This document shows positions 15,568 to 22,879 of a DNA stretch of 37,698 nucleotides, piece by piece (position 1 is the first letter of the stretch; the number at the start of each line of letters is the position of its first letter). The stretch spans positions 1 to 37,698 of the forward strand of contig NZ_BMNG01000031.1 of NCBI RefSeq assembly GCF_014646335.1, read 5' to 3'. Origin of the DNA: Streptomyces lasiicapitis (GTDB taxonomy: Bacteria > Actinomycetota > Actinomycetes > Streptomycetales > Streptomycetaceae). The notes under the pieces are model-generated. The model ran no database searches. It worked only from the letters and a program-made list of their open reading frames with translations, and was not told the DNA's origin. A program made the position numbers and the translations under genes.

Positions 15568-17010
15568 ATGACCCACCTCACCCCTCGTCAACGCTGGTCG
15601 GTCCTCGCCGTGTGCTGCATGAGCCTGCTGATCGTCAGCCTCGACGTCACCGCTCTGAACGTCGCGCTGCCGTCCATCCAGGACGACCTGCACAGCTCCA
15701 CGTCCGGGCTGCAATGGACGGTCGACGGCTACACCCTCACCCTGGCGAGCCTGCTGATGTTCTCCGGCTCACTCGCCGACAGGGTGGGCCGACGCCGCGT
15801 CTTCCAGGTCGGATTGACGGTCTTCACCGGGGCCTCGCTGCTGTGCAGCGCGGCCCCGGGGCTGAACTGGCTGATCGCGGCACGCGTGCTCCAGGCGGTC
15901 GGGGGCTCGATGCTCAACCCCGTCGCCCTGTCGATCCTCAGCAACACCTTCCCCGACTCCCGCGAGCGCGCCCGCGCGATCGGCGCGTGGAGCGGCGTCG
16001 TCGGCATCAGCATGGCCGCGGGACCGATCATCGGCGGCGCGCTCGTGGAGTCGGCCGGCTGGCGGGCCATCTTCTGGATCAACGTGCCCATCGGCCTGGC
16101 CGCGCTCGCCCTGACCCGGCGGTACATACCCGAGTCCCGCGCCGCACGTCCACGCCGCGCCGACCCGGTCGGCCAGGTCCTGGTCGTCGTCCTGCTCGCC
16201 ACGGTGACGTACGCGATCATCGAGTCACCGGTCCGGGGCTGGACCTCGCCGCTCGTCGTCGCGTGCGCGATCGCGGCGCTGTGCGCGCTCCTCGGGCTGC
16301 TGCGGTACGAGCCCCGACGCACCGACCCCCTCATCGACCTGCGGTTCTTTGGTTCCGCGCCGTTCGCGGGGGCGACCGTCATCGCTGTCGCCTCGTTCTT
16401 CGCGCTGGGCGGCTTCCTCTTCGTCAGCTCCCTTTACCTGCAGAACGTACGAGGCCTGGACCCGCTGCACGCCGGTCTGTTCATGCTGCCCATGGCACTG
16501 ATGGCCCTGATCGGCGCACCGCTTTCCGGGCGGATCCTCGCGGCCCGGGGACCCCGCGTACCTCTGGTGGCAGCCGGGGCCGCGCTGTCCGCGAGCGCCG
16601 TACTGCAGGCACTCACGTACTCCGCCCATCTCTCGGTGGCGCCGCTGTTCTGCGCCTACGCGCTGTTCGGCATCGGCTTCGGGATGGTCACAGCCCCGAT
16701 CACCAACACCGCCGTGTCCGCGATGCCGCGCGCACAGGCGGGCGTCGCCGCCGCGGTGGCCTCGGCCTGTCGCCAGTTCGGCCAGTCGCTGGGCGTGGCG
16801 GTCATCGGCGCACTCATGGCGGCCGGTACGCACAGGGGCACGGCGGCCTTCATCGAGGCGAGCCGGACGGCCTGGTGGATCATCGCCGGGTGCGGCGGCG
16901 CGGTACTCCTGGTGGGTACGCTCACCTCTGGCCGCTGGGCCCGGTCCACGGCCCGGCTCACCGCGGAGCGGTTGGCCGCCGAGGAGACGAGAACGACGGT
17001 GAAGACTTGA
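15568..17010 (+). CDS. DHA2-family (EmrB/QacA-like) multidrug MFS transporter
   Basis: Proton-driven drug exporter of 480 residues with about 14 predicted membrane segments. Family motifs: LDVTALNVALPSIQDDL with the acidic residue of segment 1 (motif D1), the segment 2-3 loop GSLADRVGRRRVFQ (motif A), and GPIIGGALVESAGWRAIFWINVPIG (motif C), diagnostic of 14-segment antiporters. GGGG lies before the ATG at 15568. Its stop overlaps the start of the marR gene (TGATG), so exporter and regulator are one translationally coupled unit. The operator-like repeat at 15515-15551 precedes it. Substrates are not predictable from sequence. Confidence 0.92.
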   Translation: MTHLTPRQRWSVLAVCCMSLLIVSLDVTALNVALPSIQDDLHSSTSGLQWTVDGYTLTLASLLMFSGSLADRVGRRRVFQVGLTVFTGASLLCSAAPGLNWLIAARVLQAVGGSMLNPVALSILSNTFPDSRERARAIGAWSGVVGISMAAGPIIGGALVESAGWRAIFWINVPIGLAALALTRRYIPESRAARPRRADPVGQVLVVVLLATVTYAIIESPVRGWTSPLVVACAIAALCALLGLLRYEPRRTDPLIDLRFFGSAPFAGATVIAVASFFALGGFLFVSSLYLQNVRGLDPLHAGLFMLPMALMALIGAPLSGRILAARGPRVPLVAAGAALSASAVLQALTYSAHLSVAPLFCAYALFGIGFGMVTAPITNTAVSAMPRAQAGVAAAVASACRQFGQSLGVAVIGALMAAGTHRGTAAFIEASRTAWWIIAGCGGAVLLVGTLTSGRWARSTARLTAERLAAEETRTTVKT

Positions 17011-17441
17011 TGGAGCGCCCGGGCGACGACGCCACCCTGGAGACGGCCACGCGGGTCTGGCAGGGGCTGAACACCCTCGTGGCGGACCGCCACAACCGCC
17101 GCAAGGAAGTCGCCGACGCGCTCGGCATGAGCTTCAGCCGCATCCGTGCCCTGCGCCGGATCGCCCCCGGCCCGCTCACTCTGCGGGAGTTGGCGCAGCG
17201 GATGAGCGCCGACCCTCCGTACACGACTGTCATCGTCGACGACCTGGTGAAGCGCGGCCTCGCCGAACGCGTCGCCCACCCCGTCGACCGGCGCTCCAAG
17301 CTGGTCCGCCTCACCGCCGAGGGCAAGGCGGCCGCCGACCGCGCCATCGCGATCCTCACCGTCCCGCCGGACGACCTGCTCGCCCTCCCCCGCGAGGACA
17401 TCGAGGCCCTCGACCGCGTGGTGTCGAAGCTGCTGGGCTGA
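17010..17441 (+). CDS. MarR-family transcriptional regulator
   Basis: Winged-helix regulator of 143 residues. The recognition region reads LTLRELAQRMSADPPYTTVIVDDLVKRGLAERVAHPVDRRSKLVRLTAEGKAAAD, with the family wing motif DRRSK and conserved Asp and Arg. N- and C-terminal helices form the dimer interface. ATG 17010-17012 overlaps the exporter stop. By family habit it represses its own operon by binding the inverted repeat at 15515-15551 and lets go when a drug-like ligand binds. It might also affect the Cmx-type gene upstream. It is convergent with the small HTH gene, two bases away. Confidence 0.92.
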   Translation: MERPGDDATLETATRVWQGLNTLVADRHNRRKEVADALGMSFSRIRALRRIAPGPLTLRELAQRMSADPPYTTVIVDDLVKRGLAERVAHPVDRRSKLVRLTAEGKAAADRAIAILTVPPDDLLALPREDIEALDRVVSKLLG

Positions 17442-17443
17442 CC

Positions 17444-17695
17444 TCAGACGGGAACCAGCGCGCAGGTCCGGGCCACGTCGTCCATCGACAGCTCCAGCGC
17501 CACCGCCAGGGCAGCGACGGTGAAGAAGGCGGGCGTCGGGGCCCGCCCCGTCTCGATCTTGCGGAGGGTCTCCGCCGAGATCCCGGCGCTCGCGGCCACC
17601 TCCACCATGCTCCGCGCGCCGCGCGCCTCGCGCAGCAGACGGCCGAGTCTCTCGCCGCGTTCACGCTCTTCGGGGGTCAGTGGGGTGCGCACCAT
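17444..17695 (-). CDS. Small XRE-family HTH regulator
   Basis: Cro/CI-type DNA-binding protein of 83 residues, essentially one domain: RLGRLLREARGARSMVEVAASAGISAETLRKIETGRAPTPAFFTVAALAVAL is the five-helix XRE fold, with recognition helix around SAETLRKIETG. The ATG at 17693-17695 has no Shine-Dalgarno. TAGGAT (minus strand, 17702-17707) lies six bases upstream, so the transcript is probably leaderless. It is divergent from a methionine aminopeptidase gene, and the 50-bp gap holds the palindrome ATACCGGTAT, which it most likely binds. No ligand domain is present, so its signal is unclear. Confidence 0.88.
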   Translation of the reverse strand: MVRTPLTPEERERGERLGRLLREARGARSMVEVAASAGISAETLRKIETGRAPTPAFFTVAALAVALELSMDDVARTCALVPV

Positions 17696-17701
17696 GTCGC
17701 C

Positions 17702-17738
17702 ATCCTACCCCCGGACGCCATTTAAATACCGGTATAGT
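17702..17738. promoter_or_regulatory. Divergent leaderless promoters with shared palindrome
   Basis: ATACCGGTAT (17726-17735) is a perfect palindrome. On the plus strand TATAGT (17733-17738) is a -10 placing transcription start at the ATG at 17746. On the minus strand TAGGAT (17702-17707) is a -10 placing it at the ATG at 17695, and the palindrome covers its -35 position (GGTATT). One bound protein could block both. Confidence 0.6.
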
Positions 17739-17745
17739 AATTGGC

Positions 17746-18513
17746 ATGGTCGAACTCAAGACAGACACATCCATCGACGCGATGCGCGAGTCGGGCCGCG
17801 TGGTCGCGCGCGCCCTGGCCGCGGTGCGCCGGGCGGCGGCCGTCGGCGTCACGCTGCGGGACCTCGACGAGGTGGCGCACCAGGTCCTCAAGGACGCGGG
17901 CGCCACCTCGCCGTTCCTGCACTACCACCCGTCGTTCGCGCCGGTCCCCTTCCCCGCCACGCTCTGCACGTCGGTCAACGACGCGGTGGTGCACGGCGTC
18001 CCGGACGGCTATCGCCTGTGCGACGGAGACCTGCTGTCAGTGGACTTCGGCGCCGTCCTGGACGGCTGGGCGGGCGACTCGGCCATCAGCTTCATCGTCG
18101 GCACCCCGCGCCCCGAGGACGTCCGCCTGATCGAGACCGCCGAGCGCGCCCTGGCCGCGGGCATCGCCGCGGCCGTCGTGGGCAACCGCATCGGTGACAT
18201 CGCGCACGCGATCGGCACGGTCTGCCGGACCGCGGGCTACGGCATCCTCGAGGGCTTCGGCGGGCACGGCATCGGCCGCACCATGCACGAGGACCCCGGG
18301 GTGCCGAACGAGGGCCGCCCCGGCAGCGGCATGCCACTGCGGCACGGCATGGTGCTCGCCATCGAGCCGATGCTGCTCGCGGGCGGCAAGGACTTCTTCC
18401 ACACCGCGCCGGACGGCTGGACACTGCGCACGGACGACGGCAGCCGCGCCGCGCACGCGGAGCACACGGTGGCGATCACGCGCGCGGGACCGCGCGTCCT
18501 GACGGCCCTGTAG
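17746..18513 (+). CDS. map: Type I methionine aminopeptidase
   Basis: Cytoplasmic metallopeptidase of 255 residues that removes the initiator Met. All metal ligands are visible: Asp100 (LSVDFGA), Asp111 (AGDSAIS), His174 (GGHGIGRTMHEDP), Glu207 (AIEPML) and Glu239 (HAEHTVAIT), with substrate-site His83 (VVHGVPD). There is no N-terminal zinc-finger or SH3-binding extension. ATG 17746 sits seven to eight bases after a TATAGT -10 and lacks a Shine-Dalgarno, implying a leaderless mRNA. A dedicated HTH regulator lies divergently, which is unusual for the housekeeping enzyme (normally in the ribosomal-protein/adk/secY region). It is therefore probably an accessory paralogue expressed under particular conditions. 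Confidence 0.93.
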   Translation: MVELKTDTSIDAMRESGRVVARALAAVRRAAAVGVTLRDLDEVAHQVLKDAGATSPFLHYHPSFAPVPFPATLCTSVNDAVVHGVPDGYRLCDGDLLSVDFGAVLDGWAGDSAISFIVGTPRPEDVRLIETAERALAAGIAAAVVGNRIGDIAHAIGTVCRTAGYGILEGFGGHGIGRTMHEDPGVPNEGRPGSGMPLRHGMVLAIEPMLLAGGKDFFHTAPDGWTLRTDDGSRAAHAEHTVAITRAGPRVLTAL

Positions 18514-18515
18514 GG

Positions 18516-18531
18516 CGCCCGGAATCGGGCG
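18516..18531 (+). terminator. Short hairpin after the methionine aminopeptidase gene
   Basis: CGCCCG (18516-18521), loop GAAT, CGGGCG (18526-18531), three bases after the stop codon. It is a plausible terminator for map; no U-run follows. Confidence 0.4.
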
Positions 18532-18573
18532 GAGCGGTGTCCGGGTACGTGGCCGGCATGCCGCATCACGAAA

Positions 18574-18611
18574 GGGTCCGCGCCCCCTCGCGAGCAGGGC
18601 GGCGCGGACCC
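18574..18611 (-). terminator. Terminator of the gamma-glutamyltransferase gene
   Basis: GGGTCCGCGCC (18574-18584) and GGCGCGGACCC (18601-18611) form a perfect 11-bp stem with a 16-nt loop. Read on the minus strand the stem is followed by TTTCGTGAT, as expected for an intrinsic terminator. Confidence 0.75.
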
Positions 18612-18629
18612 GGGGTCACCGTGCGCGGC

Positions 18630-20501
18630 CTACGACCGCGGCTTCACCACCATCGCCGACCCTCCGCCCCGCCGCTCCTTCTCCGCCGCCGCGAGCCACT
18701 GACCGCCCGCGAGCCGCTGCACACCGGTCGCGGCCCCGATCTCCGGGTTCTGCTTGAAGGAGTGCCCGATCGCCTCCAGATCGCGCCGCACCTGGCTGTT
18801 CCAAAGCCCCGGCTCCAGCTCGGTCTGCGCGGCGTTGCGCTGACTGGCGCGCGGCGCCGCGATGGCGTCGACCAGATGCATGTCCCGGTCCAGGAAGCCG
18901 GTCAGGGTCTGCAGCACGGTCGTGATGATGGTCGCGCCGCCCGGCGAGCCGAGCGCCACGACCGGCCGGTCGCGCCCGTCGAGCACGATGGTCGGCGAGA
19001 GCGACGAGCGCGGCCGCTTGCCGGGACCCGGCAGGTTCGGGTCGTGCACGGCCGGGTTGGCCGGCGCGAAGGAGAAGTCGGTCAGCTCGTTGTTCAGCAG
19101 GAACCCGCGCCCCGGCACGGTGATCCCGCTGCCGCCCGTCTGCTCGATGGTGAGGGTGTACGCGACGACGTTGCCCCACTTGTCGGCCACCGTCAGATGC
19201 GTGGTGTTCTCACCCTCGTACGTCGTCGGGGCCGCCTCGCCCGTGCTGGCGCAGGGCGCAGGATGCCTCGGGTTGCCGGGCGCGAGCGGGCTCTTGAGCA
19301 CCGCGTCGTCCTTGATCAGGCACTCCCGGGAGTCCGCGAACCTCTGCGAGAGCAGCTGCTTCTTCGGTACGTCCTCGAAGGCGGGGTCGCCCACCCAGCG
19401 GCCCCGGTCGGCGAAGGCGATGCGGCTGGCCTCGATGTAGCGGTGCAGATAGCGCTTCTGCGAGGCCTTGGAGAGGTCGGTGCGCTCCAGGATGTTCAGG
19501 GCCTCGCCGACGGTGGTGCCGCCGGAGGACGAGGGCGCCATGGAGTAGACGCCGAACCCGCGGTAGGACGTCCTCGTCGCGGCGCGGCGCTTCACCTCGT
19601 AGTCGCGCAGGTCCTTCATGGACAGGTCGCCGGGGCGGGCCTCGCGGTCGGACTCGGGGTCCACGGGCGGCTTGTTGACGGTGCGGACCACGTCACGGCC
19701 GAGCTTGCCGTGGTAGAGCGCGTCGACGCCCTCGCGGCCCAACTCGTCATACGTCCGCGCGAGATCGGGGTTCTTGAACGTGGAGCCGACCACGGGCAGC
19801 TTCCCGCCCGGCAGGAACAGCTCCGCGGTGGCGGGGAAGTCCGCGAACCGCGCCTGGTTGGTCTCGGTCTGCGCGCGGAAGGTCTTGTCGACCTTGAAGC
19901 CGTGCCGCGCGATCCGCTCCGCGGGCTTCAGGACCGTGCCGAGGTCCTCGCTCCCCCACGAGTCGAGCGCCTCCTGCCAGGTGGCGGGCGTGCCGGGGGT
20001 GCCCACGCCGAGGCCGCTGGTGACGGCGTCCGCGAACGGCAGCGGCTTGCCGTTCTCCAGGAAGAGGCCGGAGTCCGCGGTGCGCGGCGCGGTCTCGCGG
20101 CCGTCGAGGGTGCGCACCGTGCGGGACTTCGCGTCGTAGTACACGAAGTAACCGCCGCCGCCGACGCCCGCCGAGTACGGCTCGGTCACGCCGAGCGCCG
20201 CCGCCGTGGCGACCGCCGCGTCCACGGCGTTGCCGCCCTTCCTCAGGACCTCGATGCCGGCGGCGGACGCGTCCTGGTCGACGCTCGCCACCGCGCCGCC
20301 GTGGCCGACGGCCACCGGCGTCTTCTCCGGGGCCGAAGCGGCCGATTCCGGTCTTGCGCCGGCTTCGGCCGCTGTGGCCGATTCGGCTCCTGTGCCCGGT
20401 TGCGCTGAGGGCGAAGGCGAAGGGGGCGCGGCCGCACCGACCGTCACCAATACCCCGCCGACCGTCCAAAGCGTCATTTTCCGTACGACACCGCGACGCA
20501 T
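18630..20501 (-). CDS. ggt: Secreted gamma-glutamyltransferase
   Basis: N-terminal-nucleophile hydrolase of 623 residues that hydrolyses or transfers the gamma-glutamyl group of glutathione-like compounds. It is made as a proenzyme and cut before Thr433 (ENTTHLTVAD), which becomes the catalytic residue. Other family motifs: GGNAVDAAVA near residue 90, YSAGVGGGGYFVYY, DGRETAP with the substrate-binding Arg, APSSSGGTTVGEALNILE, and SPGGATIITTVLQTL for the oxyanion loop. A signal-like N-terminus (RKMTLWTVGGVLVTVGAAA) followed by an Ala/Pro/Ser/Glu-rich linker to about residue 58 indicates export. GGAGG lies upstream of the ATG at 20501, and a clear terminator follows. Substrate in Streptomyces could be ergothioneine precursors, peptides or polyglutamate. 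Confidence 0.95.
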   Translation of the reverse strand: MRRGVVRKMTLWTVGGVLVTVGAAAPPSPSPSAQPGTGAESATAAEAGARPESAASAPEKTPVAVGHGGAVASVDQDASAAGIEVLRKGGNAVDAAVATAAALGVTEPYSAGVGGGGYFVYYDAKSRTVRTLDGRETAPRTADSGLFLENGKPLPFADAVTSGLGVGTPGTPATWQEALDSWGSEDLGTVLKPAERIARHGFKVDKTFRAQTETNQARFADFPATAELFLPGGKLPVVGSTFKNPDLARTYDELGREGVDALYHGKLGRDVVRTVNKPPVDPESDREARPGDLSMKDLRDYEVKRRAATRTSYRGFGVYSMAPSSSGGTTVGEALNILERTDLSKASQKRYLHRYIEASRIAFADRGRWVGDPAFEDVPKKQLLSQRFADSRECLIKDDAVLKSPLAPGNPRHPAPCASTGEAAPTTYEGENTTHLTVADKWGNVVAYTLTIEQTGGSGITVPGRGFLLNNELTDFSFAPANPAVHDPNLPGPGKRPRSSLSPTIVLDGRDRPVVALGSPGGATIITTVLQTLTGFLDRDMHLVDAIAAPRASQRNAAQTELEPGLWNSQVRRDLEAIGHSFKQNPEIGAATGVQRLAGGQWLAAAEKERRGGGSAMVVKPRS

Positions 20502-20605
20502 TCGTACCTCCAGTCAACAGCCGTCTGCGCAGCGTAACTTCGGGTCCCCCGCGTCGCCATGGGGTCTTCGAACGAGGCTCCGAATGGCCGCTAGCATGCG
20601 CCCTC

Positions 20606-21364
20606 ATGACTGAAGACGTGCGCCATCTCGTCCTCGGCCTGCTCGCGGTCGTCGTGAGCGCCGCCCTGGGCTGGCTCCTCCGTACGCAGGTGTGGAAGCG
20701 CAAGCTCCGGCGCAAGCAGGCCTTCTTCGGGCTGCCCGCGAACTCCGAGTCGCTGCTCGTGGTCAACCGCGAGGCGACAGGGCCCGAGCTGACCGTGACG
20801 CGCCACGACGTGTTCTCACTCCTGGAGCTGGCCGCACTGATCAAGGACTGCGGCGCGCACTCCCAGGTCGTCGCGCACGACGCGGTGCAGCAGGGCTTCG
20901 GCGAGCGCACCGAGTTCTGCGTCGGCAACCCGGCGGTGCACCGCCGCATGGCCGCGCACATGCACTCCCTGCTGCCCGGCGTGCGCGTCAACACCGAGCC
21001 GGAGCCCGGCCCGGACCGGGGCGCCTTCCAGATCGGCAGCGAGCGCTACCGCATGGAGGGCGGCCGTACCGAGTACGTCATCCTGGCCCGCCTCACCGCC
21101 GGGCAGCCGCAGGAGGCGCGGCCCGTCTTCCTCTTCTGCGGGCAGCGCGCCATCACCAACCAGGCGGCGTCGCGCTATCTGGCCCGCCACCACGAACGCC
21201 TCGCCCGCAAGCACGGCAACAACTCCTTCGCGCTGCTCCTGAAGGTCGTGAACTCGCAGGCGTACGGACCGGACGTGGTCGAGCTCGTCGCGGACGTCAC
21301 GCGCGCCGCCCAGGAGCCGCTCCCGGCGCCGACCGGGGCGCGCAACTCCCATCGCGCCAAGTGA
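20606..21364 (+). CDS. Membrane-anchored protein of unknown function
   Basis: Protein of 252 residues that I do not recognise. One N-terminal membrane segment (about residues 6-25, VRHLVLGLLAVVVSAALGWLL) is followed by a basic stretch (WKRKLRRKQ), so the bulk should be cytoplasmic. Residues 35-230 form one globular domain with LLVVNREATGPELTVTRHDVFSLLELAALIKDCG, DAVQQGFGERTEFCVGNP, and ARPVFLFCGQRAITNQAASRYLARHH. The gene appears to stand alone. ATG 20606 has no Shine-Dalgarno, and TAGCAT (20592-20597) lies eight bases upstream, so the transcript may be leaderless or nearly so. Two Cys residues (CVGNP, FCGQR) and an Asn/Gln-rich patch (ITNQAASRY) are the most distinctive points. Confidence 0.8.
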   Translation: MTEDVRHLVLGLLAVVVSAALGWLLRTQVWKRKLRRKQAFFGLPANSESLLVVNREATGPELTVTRHDVFSLLELAALIKDCGAHSQVVAHDAVQQGFGERTEFCVGNPAVHRRMAAHMHSLLPGVRVNTEPEPGPDRGAFQIGSERYRMEGGRTEYVILARLTAGQPQEARPVFLFCGQRAITNQAASRYLARHHERLARKHGNNSFALLLKVVNSQAYGPDVVELVADVTRAAQEPLPAPTGARNSHRAK

Positions 21365-21503
21365 GCGCGCGCCCACGGAACGTATGCCGCGAATAACGCC
21401 TCTATGACGTAGTCGGCGATTTCCGGTCGACAGGGAACCCAAAGGGACCTTCCGCACTCTCTCTCCGGGCAGGCAGTGAACATCCGCACGGAGGTACGTT
21501 TCC

Positions 21504-22727
21504 TTGAGGTCCCGCAGGTCTCTGAGCTCGTCGAACCGCCGACGCTCCATACGCCCCCGCCACGCCGCCGTCGCGGGCGTCGCGGCCCTCGCGGCCGCCC
21601 TGTCCGCCTGCTCGGGCGGCGGCTCCGGCTCCGGTTCCGGTGACGACGCCAAGGCGGAGAAGCCGAAGGTCTCCGTGAACCTCACCGGCAGCCAGGCCAA
21701 GGCGGGCGTCCCCGTCACCGTGAAGCTGGCCACCAAGGACGCGAAGCTGAAGGACGTCGCGGTCGCCGACGCCGAGGGCACGAAGCTGGCGGGCAAGGTC
21801 GCCGCCGACGGCCGCAGCTGGACCTCCGCGCGCAAGGCGGCCCCCGGCACCAGCTACACGGTGCGGGCCACCACCGACGAGGGCGGCGAGGCGAAGAAGG
21901 CCTTCAAGACGGCCGCGCCCGAGCAGGTCAACAAGGTCACGATCACGCCGGGCAGCAACCTCAAGACCGTCGGCGTGGCCCAGCCCTTGTCGATCGTGTT
22001 CGACAACCCGGTGAAGAACAAGGCCGAGGTCGAGAAGCACCTCAAGGTCAGCACGTCCAACGACACCGCCGGGTCCTGGGGCTGGATCAAGAACTACGAC
22101 GGCAAGGACCGCGTCGACTGGCGCCCCGAGGAGTACTGGAAGTCCGGCACCAAGGTGGAGCTGGACGCCCAGCTCAACGGCGTCGACTCGGGCGCGCAGG
22201 GCGGCTGGTTCGTACGCGACTACGACACCGCCGTCACCGTGGGCAAGAACCAGGTCGTCAAGGTGAACCTGGACAGCAAGACGGCGACGCTGACGCGGGA
22301 CGGCGAGTCCGTCAAGCGCGTGCCGATGTCGGCGGGCACCCCCGGCGGCGAGAAGGCCTCCTGGGGCGGCACGTCGGTCCTGATGGCCAAGGAGGGCACG
22401 ATCAACATGCGCTCCGAGACCGTCGGCCTCGGCGACGCCTACGACAAGATGGTCGACTACTCGATGCGGCTCACCTGGTCGGGCATGTACGCGCACGCGG
22501 CGCCCTGGAACGCCTCGTACTTCGGCAACACCAACCACAGCTCCGGCTGCGTCGGCATGAGCACCTCCGACGCCTCCTGGCTGTACGGCCAGGTCCAGGT
22601 CGGCGACCCCTTCGAGGTCACGGGCTCCGGCTCCAAGGGCACGCCGGACCCGGGCAACGGCTACGGCTTGTGGAACCTGTCCTGGGCGGACTGGCAGGCC
22701 AAGAGCGCGCTGAAGCAGACCTCCTGA
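21504..22727 (+). CDS. L,D-transpeptidase (YkuD) lipoprotein with Ig-like domains
   Basis: Cell-wall cross-linking enzyme of 407 residues that makes 3-3 peptidoglycan bonds. It starts with TTG at 21504-21506 behind GGAGG. A basic N-terminus, hydrophobic segment and lipobox LSAC (lipid Cys at residue 36) lead into a Gly/Ser linker. Two beta-rich Ig-like domains (about residues 53-135 and 140-245), as in mycobacterial LdtMt2, come before the YkuD catalytic domain (about 247-370). The active site is AHAAPWNASYF followed by NHSSGCVGMS, with nucleophile Cys349 and the upstream His. A C-terminal Trp-rich tail (NLSWADWQAKS) follows, as in other actinobacterial members. It acts outside the membrane and is a carbapenem-type target. 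Confidence 0.93.
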   Translation: MRSRRSLSSSNRRRSIRPRHAAVAGVAALAAALSACSGGGSGSGSGDDAKAEKPKVSVNLTGSQAKAGVPVTVKLATKDAKLKDVAVADAEGTKLAGKVAADGRSWTSARKAAPGTSYTVRATTDEGGEAKKAFKTAAPEQVNKVTITPGSNLKTVGVAQPLSIVFDNPVKNKAEVEKHLKVSTSNDTAGSWGWIKNYDGKDRVDWRPEEYWKSGTKVELDAQLNGVDSGAQGGWFVRDYDTAVTVGKNQVVKVNLDSKTATLTRDGESVKRVPMSAGTPGGEKASWGGTSVLMAKEGTINMRSETVGLGDAYDKMVDYSMRLTWSGMYAHAAPWNASYFGNTNHSSGCVGMSTSDASWLYGQVQVGDPFEVTGSGSKGTPDPGNGYGLWNLSWADWQAKSALKQTS

Positions 22728-22783
22728 CGCACCAACTGGCGCACCGAAACCGGAAGCCCCAGATGACACTCGCGTCAACAATC

Positions 22784-22839
22784 GTTACCGGGGCGTAACT
22801 TATCGACGGGTTACCCCCGGTAAAGAACCGCGGTTACCG
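22784..22839. promoter_or_regulatory. Cluster of GTTAC/GGTAA palindromes upstream of secreted hydrolase
   Basis: Three related palindromes lie within 56 bp: GTTAC-N6-GTAAC (22784-22799), TTACC-CCC-GGTAA (22811-22823) and CGGT-T-ACCG (22831-22839). They sit 40-95 bp before the GTG of the hydrolase gene, so they are candidate binding sites of one regulator on its promoter. Confidence 0.5.
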
Positions 22840-22879
22840 TTCGGTCACTTTGCACTTTCAACAAGTGAGGAAGTGACCC

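Noticed and set aside
15531..17009. Plus-strand frame fused ahead of the MarR gene
   Set aside because: It is an out-of-frame reading of the exporter gene; MarR begins at 17010.
20320..20440. Inverted repeats with GGCCGAAG/CTTCGGCC in the start of the ggt gene
   Set aside because: They fall in the Ala/Glu/Pro-rich linker coding region and follow from its repetitive codons; no regulatory role is supported.
21365..21503. Possible c-di-AMP (ydaO) riboswitch before the L,D-transpeptidase gene
   Set aside because: Cell-wall hydrolase genes in Streptomyces can carry it, but the 139-bp gap lacks the conserved ydaO core and is too short.
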